Assembly: GCA_028708605.1 (NCBI GenBank)
Contig: JAQVYS010000011.1
Location: forward strand, 1 to 40,965
DNA length: 40,965 nt
Reading direction: 5' to 3'
Source: Bacillota bacterium
GTDB lineage: Bacteria > Bacillota > DTU065
Both the position numbers and the translations under genes were made by a program. The notes beneath the pieces are model-generated. The model did not search any database and was not told the DNA's origin. It was given only the letters and a program-made list of their open reading frames with translations. This document shows, in pieces, positions 1 through 5,154 of the stretch; position 1 is the first letter of the stretch, and the number at the start of each line of letters is the position of its first letter.

Positions 1-14
1 TAAAGTTAATTCTA

Positions 15-120
15 TCTTGGACTGGCACACACCAGGATAGTTTAGGTAGAATGACAAGAGTAAAAGTGTAACGTCTCTTGTCATTCTACTTAGACTGTCC
101 TATCCTCAGAGAGTCCAAGA
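15..120. repeat. Long imperfect inverted repeat (about 106 nt hairpin)
   Basis: The outer arms TCTTGGACT (15-23) and AGTCCAAGA (112-120) pair, then AGGATAG (34-40) with CTATCCT (100-106), then a perfect 15 bp inner stem (46-60 with 75-89) around a 14 nt loop. Two internal bulges separate the three helices. No T-run follows, so it is not an ordinary terminator. It could be a structured RNA, the 3' part of an upstream transcript, or a small palindromic mobile repeat. The rest of 121-211 shows only AT-rich sequence. Confidence 0.7.
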
Positions 121-211
121 AGAATCATTTACGATTGCTTATGAAAATAGCATGGAGACTATATTTATTTTTTTCCTACAGTAAATTGACACTATCAGAT
201 TCTAGCATAGC

Positions 212-240
212 TTGACCTTATCAGTATTAATAAGTATAAT
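212..240 (+). promoter_or_regulatory. sigH promoter, SigA type
   Basis: TTGACC at 212-217, a 17 nt spacer and a perfect TATAAT at 235-240. Transcription would begin near 247, leaving a leader of about 80 nt before sigH. The leader contains the palindrome ACAATTGT. A TTGACA at 186-191 lacks a good -10 partner. Confidence 0.8.
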
Positions 241-327
241 GTTAGAAGAAATGGGGACAGGGAAACAGTTGTGGTTAATTGACAATTGTTTAATGTTCCG
301 TAAATCTCCTTGTTGGAGGCGATATGG

Positions 328-981
328 GTGACCTCTTCAGTAAAAAAGAAACCCTATGAGATATATGATGCCGTGCCTGATGAACAGATAGTAGAGTATG
401 CCAGGGGTGGCAGTGAGATAGCTCTTGAATATCTTATTAATAAATATAAAAATTTTGTTAGAGCTAAAGCACGTTCATATTTTCTAATAGGTGCAGACCG
501 AGAGGATATTATCCAAGAAGGTATGATTGGCTTATATAAAGCCATTCGAGACTTCAGAATAGAAAAGCTAACTTCTTTTAGAGCTTTCGCTGAACTATGT
601 ATCACACGCCAGATAATTACAGCAATTAAAACAGCAACAAGGCAAAAACACATACCCCTAAACTCGTATGTTTCTCTTAATAAACCAATCTATGATGAGG
701 AATCAGATCGAACATTATTAGATATACTATCTGGGACCAAAGTTAGTGATCCAGAAGAATTAGTTATTAGTCAAGAAGAGTTTAACGCGATTGAAAAAAA
801 GATGGGTGAGTTTTTAAGCGAATTAGAGTGGCAAGTTCTGAACTTTTATTTAGAAGGAAAGTCATATCAGGAAATAGCTGATGAACTTGATCGCCATGTT
901 AAATCAATTGATAATGCATTACAAAGAGTTAAACGTAAACTTGAACGTTATTTAGAAAAACGCGAATCTCAAGACAGATAA
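328..981 (+). CDS. sigH: RNA polymerase sigma-H factor (Spo0H-type)
   Basis: Stationary-phase/sporulation sigma factor of the SigH family, 217 residues, which redirects core RNA polymerase. The conserved region 2 stretch VRAKARSYFLIGADREDIIQ, then LTSFRAFAELCITRQIITA, is almost identical to the Bacillus subtilis protein. Region 4 near the C terminus has YQEIADELDRHVKSIDNALQ, the helix-turn-helix for -35 recognition. The frame is open to an upstream TTG at 310, but GTG 328 is preferred because GGAGG (315-319) lies 8 nt before it and the length then matches the family. Its own promoter and a downstream terminator make it monocistronic. SigH implies sporulation or competence-type gene control, but does not prove sporulation. 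Confidence 0.95.
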   Translation: MTSSVKKKPYEIYDAVPDEQIVEYARGGSEIALEYLINKYKNFVRAKARSYFLIGADREDIIQEGMIGLYKAIRDFRIEKLTSFRAFAELCITRQIITAIKTATRQKHIPLNSYVSLNKPIYDEESDRTLLDILSGTKVSDPEELVISQEEFNAIEKKMGEFLSELEWQVLNFYLEGKSYQEIADELDRHVKSIDNALQRVKRKLERYLEKRESQDR

Positions 982-1008
982 AAGGGAGCAAATCGCTTCC
1001 TTTTGTTG
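980..1008 (+). terminator. Intrinsic terminator after sigH
   Basis: AAAAGGGAGC (980-989) pairs with GCTTCCTTTT (995-1004) around a 5 nt loop, with the T-rich 3' arm continuing into GTTGT. It overlaps the sigH stop codon. Confidence 0.75.
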
Positions 1009-1029
1009 TCTAAGTTTGAAATTCGAACT

Positions 1030-1057
1030 TTGTATAGACTAAGTTTTATGTTATAAT
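1030..1057 (+). promoter_or_regulatory. Possible promoter of a very short transcript
   Basis: A perfect TATAAT (1052-1057) is preceded at 16 nt by TTGTAT. The -35 is weak. A transcript from about 1064 would end at the terminator at 1082-1125, giving an RNA of about 60 nt with no ORF. Confidence 0.3.
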
Positions 1058-1081
1058 AAAATCCAAGTGGATGAGGCAAAT

Positions 1082-1125
1082 TATCTTTATGTTTGGAGAC
1101 CAATTGATTAAAGATAGCTTTTTTT
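1082..1125 (+). terminator. Intrinsic terminator upstream of the tRNA operon
   Basis: TATCTTTA (1082-1089) pairs with TAAAGATA (1109-1116). An inner TTGG/CCAA helix extends the stem, and seven T follow at 1119-1125. It insulates the tRNA promoter from upstream transcription. Confidence 0.7.
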
Positions 1126-1136
1126 AAAAAAAGTTG

Positions 1137-1165
1137 TTGACCTTCTTTGGGCTATGGCATATAAT
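1137..1165 (+). promoter_or_regulatory. tRNA operon promoter
   Basis: TTGACC (1137-1142), a 17 nt spacer and TATAAT (1160-1165), about 42 nt before the first tRNA. This is a near-consensus SigA promoter, as expected for stable RNA genes. Confidence 0.8.
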
Positions 1166-1207
1166 AAGTTTGTTGGCTTTAGAAAAGCCAATACATGAAG
1201 ACAATAA

Positions 1208-1283
1208 GCCGGTGTAGCTCAATTGGCAGAGCAACTGACTTGTAATCAGTAGGTTGCGGGTTCGAGTCCCATCACCGGCTCCA
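1208..1283 (+). tRNA. tRNA-Thr (anticodon TGT)
   Basis: 76 nt including an encoded CCA. The acceptor GCCGGTG pairs with CACCGGC. The anticodon stem ACTGA/TCAGT encloses CTTGTAA, with TGT at positions 34-36. The T arm has GGTTCGAGTCC. It is the first of four tandem tRNAs and lies one base before the next. Confidence 0.95.
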
Positions 1284-1284
1284 T

Positions 1285-1370
1285 GGAGAGGTTCCCGAGC
1301 TGGCCAAAGGGGGCAGACTGTAAATCTGCTGGCGTTGCCTTCACTGGTTCGAATCCAGTCCTCTCCACCA
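1285..1370 (+). tRNA. tRNA-Tyr (anticodon GTA)
   Basis: 86 nt with a long class II variable arm, as bacterial tyrosine tRNAs have. The acceptor GGAGAGG pairs with CCTCTCC, and the anticodon loop CTGTAAA sits in a GCAGA/TCTGC stem. CCA is encoded. Confidence 0.95.
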
Positions 1371-1384
1371 TTTCATTTAAACAT

Positions 1385-1461
1385 GCGGGAGTAGCTCAGT
1401 TGGCTAGAGCATCAGCCTTCCAAGCTGAGGGTCGCGGGTTCGAGCCCCGTTTCCCGCTCCA
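1385..1461 (+). tRNA. tRNA-Gly (anticodon TCC)
   Basis: 77 nt. The acceptor GCGGGAG pairs with TTCCCGC (one G-T pair). The anticodon stem TCAGC/GCTGA encloses CTTCCAA. The D arm is AGCTCAGTTGGCTAGAGC, and CCA is encoded. Confidence 0.95.
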
Positions 1462-1466
1462 TACAT

Positions 1467-1542
1467 CGCGGGGTGGAGCAATTGGCAGCTCGTCGGGCTC
1501 ATAACCCGGAGGTTGTAGGTTCAAGTCCTGCCCCCGCAACCA
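1467..1542 (+). tRNA. Initiator tRNA-fMet (anticodon CAT)
   Basis: 76 nt. Position 1 is C opposite A72 (unpaired), and three G-C pairs (GGG/CCC) end the anticodon stem around CTCATAA. Both are hallmarks that separate initiator from elongator tRNA-Met. CCA is encoded. Confidence 0.93.
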
Positions 1543-1550
1543 AGATTATT

Positions 1551-1582
1551 AACTTGCAAGGTTATTGCTTTGCAAGTTTTTT
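1551..1582 (+). terminator. Terminator of the tRNA operon
   Basis: AACTTGCAA (1551-1559) pairs perfectly with TTGCAAGTT (1570-1578), followed by a T-run. The stretch from here to the next promoter is AT-rich with no gene. Confidence 0.85.
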
Positions 1583-1705
1583 GTATGAGTTTTTTCATTT
1601 ACTTAAAATGCATTTTAAGGTATATTAAAGGTAAACTAACCTAAACGTGTAGTTAGTTACTGTTGGAAGATTATACTAGAATATATTAAAGAAAAATTGG
1701 TAATC

Positions 1706-1734
1706 TTGACATTGACCTTGCTGTGTGCTAATGT
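1706..1734 (+). promoter_or_regulatory. rpmG-secE promoter
   Basis: Consensus TTGACA (1706-1711), a 17 nt spacer and TAATGT (1729-1734). Transcription from about 1741 gives a leader of about 70 nt before rpmG. Confidence 0.75.
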
Positions 1735-1776
1735 TTAACAGTACAGCTGATAAACTGCGCTGCGAAAGGCAGGTGA

Positions 1777-1800
1777 ATGGTGAACCTGATTTACAGGTAA
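1777..1800 (+). CDS. Possible 7-codon leader ORF before rpmG
   Basis: ATG, six further codons and TAA encode MVNLIYR. A purine-rich AAAGGCAGGTGA directly precedes the ATG, whereas the rpmG ATG 11 nt after the stop has no clear ribosome binding site. Translational coupling from this mini-ORF into rpmG is an inference. The same purines could instead serve GTG 1773, which is in frame with rpmG and would add 13 residues. Confidence 0.35.
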   Translation: MVNLIYR

Positions 1801-1811
1801 ACCGTGTTCTA

Positions 1812-1961
1812 ATGCGAATTGACATTAGTTTAGAATGTACTAAATGCGGAAGACGTAACTATAGAACATCTAAGAGCAAGACAAACAATCCCGACAGGCT
1901 TGAGATTACGAAGTTTTGCGCTGCTTGTCGCGAACGGACTCCACATAAAGAGACAAAATAG
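1812..1961 (+). CDS. rpmG: 50S ribosomal protein L33 (zinc-binding form)
   Basis: A 49-residue L33 of the large subunit near the E site. The family core CTKCGRRNYRTSKSK is followed by a second pair, CAAC. The four cysteines mark the zinc-retaining (C+) paralogue, which many Firmicutes swap for a zinc-free copy under zinc limitation. The frame is open further upstream, but the product length and N-terminal MRIDISLECTKC match the family only from ATG 1812. This ATG lacks a good ribosome binding site, unlike almost every other gene here. It forms an operon with secE. Confidence 0.93.
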   Translation: MRIDISLECTKCGRRNYRTSKSKTNNPDRLEITKFCAACRERTPHKETK

Positions 1962-1991
1962 TTATTTCGTGTCCGCACAGGGGGGATAGCT

Positions 1992-2201
1992 TTGGCTGCC
2001 AACATTAAAAAATCAGGCAATTCTGGTGCCGTTAAGTTCTTTCGTGATATTAGAACTGAACTGCGCAAAATCGTGTGGCCTAATAAGAAAGAACTCATCA
2101 ACTACACTATAGTTGTTATAGTGTTTAGCCTTGTCGTTGCCTTCTTTATAGGCATTATTGACCTTGGCTTCTCTGCTGGATTTCAGTATCTTATAAGCTA
2201 G
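1992..2201 (+). CDS. secE: Preprotein translocase subunit SecE
   Basis: The 69-residue single-span SecE that clamps SecY in the SecYEG channel. The amphipathic helix with RDIRTELRKIVWPNKKEL precedes one hydrophobic membrane segment (about residues 39-60), the usual compact Gram-positive design. The start is TTG, 5-6 nt after a run of Gs (AGGGGGGAT). nusG normally follows directly, but here only 133 nt separate secE from rplK and no NusG frame exists. Confidence 0.95.
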   Translation: MAANIKKSGNSGAVKFFRDIRTELRKIVWPNKKELINYTIVVIVFSLVVAFFIGIIDLGFSAGFQYLIS

Positions 2202-2252
2202 TCTCAGGCTCAGGCAGGAAAAATATGAGGCTGAATCCGGCCTTGCTCTAGT

Positions 2253-2280
2253 TTGGACAGATTAAAAGCATCGCTAATTT
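2253..2280 (+). promoter_or_regulatory. Weak candidate promoter before rplK
   Basis: TTGGAC (2253-2258), 16 nt and TAATTT (2275-2280) lie in the secE-rplK gap where L11-L1 operons often have a promoter. The match is modest. The gap otherwise holds only an 8-codon ATG frame at 2225 and a short CTCAGG direct repeat. Confidence 0.3.
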
Positions 2281-2334
2281 CATAGCATTTAAGTGGAAAT
2301 TATTAGCTAGTGTTCTTGTCTGGGAGGTGAAAAA

Positions 2335-2760
2335 ATGGCCAAAAAGGTAATCGCTAAGGTAAAGTTGCAGATTCCTGCTGGTAAAGCAAATCCAGCACCT
2401 CCGGTAGGTCCTGCTCTCGGTCAGCATGGTGTTGCTATTATGGATTTTTGTAAGCAGTTTAATGCTCGTACACAAAACCAACCTGGAATGATTATTCCAG
2501 TGGAAATTACTATTTTTGCTGACAGATCCTTTACTTTTATTACAAAAACTCCTCCAGCTTCAATCCTTTTAAAGAAAGCAGCTGGGTTGGAGAAAGCGTC
2601 AGGTAGTCCTAAGGCTACTAAAGTTGGTAAAGTAACAAAAGCCCAATTAAAAGAGATTGCTGAGCTAAAGATGCCAGACCTTAATGCAGCCGATGTAGAT
2701 GCTGCAATGAAAGTTGTTGCTGGTACAGCTCGGAGTATGGGTATTACTATCGAAGAGTAG
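2335..2760 (+). CDS. rplK: 50S ribosomal protein L11
   Basis: A 141-residue L11, which binds the GTPase-associated centre of 23S rRNA and forms the stalk base used by EF-G and EF-Tu. The N-terminal domain has [20 protein letters not shown], including the proline-rich surface contacted by thiopeptide antibiotics. The C-terminal rRNA-binding domain ends [12 protein letters not shown]. The ATG follows GGGAGGTGA. It pairs with rplA 70 nt downstream, the classical L11-L1 unit. Length is normal. Confidence 0.97.
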   Translation: MAKKVIAKVKLQIPAGKANPAPPVGPALGQHGVAIMDFCKQFNARTQNQPGMIIPVEITIFADRSFTFITKTPPASILLKKAAGLEKASGSPKATKVGKVTKAQLKEIAELKMPDLNAADVDAAMKVVAGTARSMGITIEE

Positions 2761-2778
2761 ATTACTCTTGGTAGAATC

Positions 2779-2816
2779 TGTGGGAGAAGGAACAGTAGTT
2801 CTTCGTTAAGACCACA
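2779..2816 (+). promoter_or_regulatory. Hairpin in the rplK-rplA gap
   Basis: TGTGG (2779-2783) pairs with CCACA (2812-2816), with an inner GAAGGAAC/GTTCTTC helix containing one bulge. It stops just before the rplA ribosome binding site. L1 autoregulates this operon in other bacteria by binding a leader or intergenic hairpin. Whether this is that site is unknown. Confidence 0.35.
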
Positions 2817-2829
2817 AGGAGGATATTTT

Positions 2830-3537
2830 ATGGCTAAAAAACATGGTAAAAGATACTTAGCTTCTCTAGAATCATATGAACGTGACCAAGTTTATGATGT
2901 TAAAGGAGCTATGGAAACAGTAGTTAGTACTGCAAAGGCTAAATTTGATGAGACTATAGAAGCCCATATTCGTTTGGGTGTAGATCCTCGTCATGCTGAC
3001 CAAAACGTGCGTGGAACAGTAGTTTTACCTCATGGTACAGGTCGTTCCTTAAAAGTCGCTGTTTTTGCCAAAGGTGAAAAAGCAACTGAAGCAGAACAAA
3101 GTGGCGCCGACGTTGTTGGTGCTGAGGATCTTGCTGAAAAGATCCAAGGTGGCTGGTTGGACTTTGATATTGCTGTAGCAACCCCAGATATGATGGGTGT
3201 TGTTGGACGTCTTGGAAAAATCCTTGGTCCTAAAGGTCTAATGCCAAACCCTAAAGCTGGCACAGTTACTTTTGAAGTAGAGAAAGCTGTTAACGATATT
3301 AAAGCCGGTAAAGTTGAATTTAGGGTTGATAAAGCAGCAATTATTCACGTGCCAATCGGAAAAGCTTCTTTTGGCCCTGAAAAGCTACAGGAAAATTTCC
3401 TTTCACTGATGGGAGCAATTATTAAGGCTAGACCTTCATCTGCTAAGGGTAATTACCTAAGAAAAATTACCATTGCTTCAACAATGGGCCCTGGTGTAAA
3501 GGTAAGTCCAGCTGATATTGCCAGCAGTGTAAAATAA
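2830..3537 (+). CDS. rplA: 50S ribosomal protein L1
   Basis: A 235-residue L1, the mobile L1 stalk protein that handles deacylated tRNA at the E site, and a translational repressor of its own operon in many bacteria. The family signature is clear: [20 protein letters not shown] in the middle, and [20 protein letters not shown] at the end. The ATG follows AAGGAGG. Length is normal. The gene is separated from rplJ by a 200 nt regulatory leader. Confidence 0.97.
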   Translation: MAKKHGKRYLASLESYERDQVYDVKGAMETVVSTAKAKFDETIEAHIRLGVDPRHADQNVRGTVVLPHGTGRSLKVAVFAKGEKATEAEQSGADVVGAEDLAEKIQGGWLDFDIAVATPDMMGVVGRLGKILGPKGLMPNPKAGTVTFEVEKAVNDIKAGKVEFRVDKAAIIHVPIGKASFGPEKLQENFLSLMGAIIKARPSSAKGNYLRKITIASTMGPGVKVSPADIASSVK

Positions 3538-3561
3538 GAGTAATAAAACTTAACTTAAAAT

Positions 3562-3655
3562 TGAAACCTCTCTGCCACAGACAGCAGGTCCTAAGTAGAT
3601 GTTCTACTGGGGTAAGTATTAATACGCCTGCCGAGGTAGTTTAGGATAGATCGTT
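3562..3655 (+). ncRNA. L10-type ribosomal leader RNA upstream of rplJ
   Basis: The leader contains the CCACAGACAGCAGG arm and, after a TAGATGTTCTA hairpin, the complementary CGCCTGCCGAGG segment. This resembles the kink-turn arrangement of the Firmicute L10 leader, where L10(L12)4 binds its own mRNA. The assignment rests on recognised motifs and position. Confidence 0.7.
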
Positions 3656-3676
3656 TATTGATGCTGATTGATCTGT

Positions 3677-3710
3677 CGCGAACTCGTCTGTTGGGTTCGC
3701 GTTTTTATTT
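3677..3710 (+). terminator. rplJ leader attenuator
   Basis: CGCGAAC (3677-3683) pairs with GTTCGCG (3695-3701), followed by TTTTTATTT. It lies inside the leader, 27 nt before rplJ. It is therefore placed to stop transcription conditionally, presumably when L10 is in excess and binds the upstream element. Confidence 0.75.
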
Positions 3711-3737
3711 GGGCAGGAGGTCTAGGGAGGTGAAACC

Positions 3738-4259
3738 GTGCCAAAACAAGAGAACTATGCACTAGTTGAAAAAATTGGTAGCAAACTCGCTGAGGCAAAA
3801 GGTGCAGTTCTTGTCGATTATCGTGGTCTTTCTGTTATTCAAGATACTGAACTTAGAAAGAAGCTTCGCGAAGCTGGAGTTGAGTATCGCGTTTATAAAA
3901 ACACACTCCTTAGTATTGCCGCGAAAGAACAAGGCATCGAAGGTTTAGATGACTACTTGTCAGGCCCAACGGCTATTGCCTTTGGTATGGCCGATTCTGT
4001 AACAGGTCCTAAAATTATCCGTGACTACATCAAAGATGTTAAAAAGATGGAGATTAAAGGTGGCATTTTAGGAACTGAAGTTATTGATGTCAAACAAGTA
4101 GAAGCTCTAGCTGATTTGCCATCAAAGGAGCAACTTCTTGCAATGCTCGTTCGTGGAATGCAAGCTCCAATTGCAGGTTTGGTCAATTGTCTACAAGGCA
4201 ATATCCGCAACCTCGTTTATGTATTGGAAGCTGTGCGTAAACAAAAAGAAAGCGCCTAA
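3738..4259 (+). CDS. rplJ: 50S ribosomal protein L10
   Basis: L10, 173 residues, holds L12 dimers on the stalk. The N-terminal rRNA-binding domain has VLVDYRGLSV and LREAGVEYRVYKNTL. The C-terminal helix (about 130-173) is the L12 docking platform. GTG start after GGGAGGTG. The preceding leader and attenuator suggest autogenous control of L10 and L12 together. Confidence 0.96.
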   Translation: MPKQENYALVEKIGSKLAEAKGAVLVDYRGLSVIQDTELRKKLREAGVEYRVYKNTLLSIAAKEQGIEGLDDYLSGPTAIAFGMADSVTGPKIIRDYIKDVKKMEIKGGILGTEVIDVKQVEALADLPSKEQLLAMLVRGMQAPIAGLVNCLQGNIRNLVYVLEAVRKQKESA

Positions 4260-4318
4260 ATTGGCGGTAAATTAACAAAGTTTTTAAAAAAAGTGCAAAT
4301 TTTAGGAGGTTTATAAGA

Positions 4319-4696
4319 ATGGCTTTTGATAAAGATGCTTTCCTTAAACAAGTAGAAGAGATGACAGTATTAGAGTTAGCCGAAGTTGTAAAGGCTTTAG
4401 AAGAGAAGTTTGGTGTAAGTGCTGCTGCTCCAGTAGCAATGGCAGCAGGACCTGCAGCTGTCGCAGCAAATGAAGTAGAAGAGAAAACAGAGTTTGACGT
4501 TATTTTAGCTGAAGTTGGCGCAGAGAAAATCAAGGTAATTAAAGTTGTTCGTGAGCTCACCGGTCTTGGCCTAAAAGATGCTAAGGATCTCGTTGACGGA
4601 GCACCAAAGCCTGTTAAAGAAGGCGTTGCAAAGGCAGAAGCTGACGAAGTCAAAGCTAAACTTGAAGAAGTCGGTGCTAAAGTCGAAGTTAAGTAA
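4319..4696 (+). CDS. rplL: 50S ribosomal protein L7/L12
   Basis: A 125-residue acidic stalk protein that recruits translation factors. The N-terminal dimerisation helix ([19 protein letters not shown]) leads into an Ala-rich hinge (about 38-52). The C-terminal factor-binding domain contains [20 protein letters not shown]. The ATG follows AGGAGGT. An efficient terminator follows. Confidence 0.97.
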   Translation: MAFDKDAFLKQVEEMTVLELAEVVKALEEKFGVSAAAPVAMAAGPAAVAANEVEEKTEFDVILAEVGAEKIKVIKVVRELTGLGLKDAKDLVDGAPKPVKEGVAKAEADEVKAKLEEVGAKVEVK

Positions 4697-4719
4697 TTTT
4701 GCCCTTAAAAATCAAAAAG

Positions 4720-4745
4720 AGGAGGCCTTCGTGGTCTCCTTTTTG
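4720..4745 (+). terminator. Terminator after rplJL
   Basis: AGGAGGCC (4720-4727) pairs with GGTCTCCT (4733-4740) over 8 bp with one G-T pair, and five T follow from 4740. Confidence 0.8.
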
Positions 4746-4972
4746 TCTACTTTAAATTTACTTGAAATAAAAACCAGATCTAGAGCATGTTTTCTGGCTA
4801 AGGTTTAATAAGTCAGAAAAACCTTGAACATCCTAAGAAGTAGTTTGTACTAAATCACTTAGATTTGTGTATATCTATTATAATAGACAATGATGTATGC
4901 TTGTTGTTTGTGGTTTTATTTTCCAAAATAAATTAAACAAGCAATGTTTTTTGATATTGATATTTTTACCGC
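4746..4972. other. AT-rich non-coding spacer between rplL and rpoB promoter
   Basis: No ORF is credible here. It holds a 10 bp hairpin (4790-4799 with 4811-4820). A competing pairing of AAGGTTT (4800-4806) with AAACCTT (4819-4825) is also possible. A perfect 14 nt palindrome TCTATTATAATAGA at 4874-4887 contains a TATAAT but lacks a matching -35. Confidence 0.5.
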
Positions 4973-5001
4973 TTGACAGTTCCTGTCGCTTGTGGTAGTA
5001 T
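4973..5001 (+). promoter_or_regulatory. rpoBC promoter
   Basis: Consensus TTGACA (4973-4978), a 17 nt spacer and TAGTAT (4996-5001). Predicted start near 5008, giving a leader of about 147 nt. With a terminator after rplL, rpoBC is driven separately from the ribosomal protein genes. Confidence 0.8.
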
Positions 5002-5063
5002 TATAAACTGCCAATGTATTGTGATAGTGGAGTCATATATGCATTTGACTGTTCGTGTTTTAA

Positions 5064-5107
5064 AGCGAGGGAACACATTAGAGTGTCAAAGATCTCCTTG
5101 CTTTTTG
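5064..5107 (+). terminator. Candidate attenuator in the rpoB leader
   Basis: AGCGAGGG (5064-5071) can pair with TCCTTGCT (5095-5102) over 8 bp with two G-T pairs, enclosing an ACAC/GTGT helix. Five T run from 5102. It lies after the promoter and before the rpoB start, so transcription would have to pass it. Confidence 0.5.
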
Positions 5108-5154
5108 TGTTAAAAAATATTCAGGTAGATCTGCCGAGAAAGGGTGATCAGCGA

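Noticed and set aside
1283-1504. Protein-coding frame across the tRNA cluster
   Set aside because: All codons lie within four complete tRNA genes.
2202-2334. Possible degraded nusG or short ORF
   Set aside because: The only ATG frame (2225) has eight codons and shows no NusG-like sequence. No other frame is longer.
4183-4653. 156-residue antisense frame across rplL
   Set aside because: It overlaps the conserved rplL gene on the other strand and has no ribosome binding site or family match.
5014-5154. N-terminal extension of RpoB from ATG 5014
   Set aside because: The ATG lies about 6 nt after the predicted transcription start without a ribosome binding site, and the extension is unlike any RpoB. 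ATG 5155 gives the family start.
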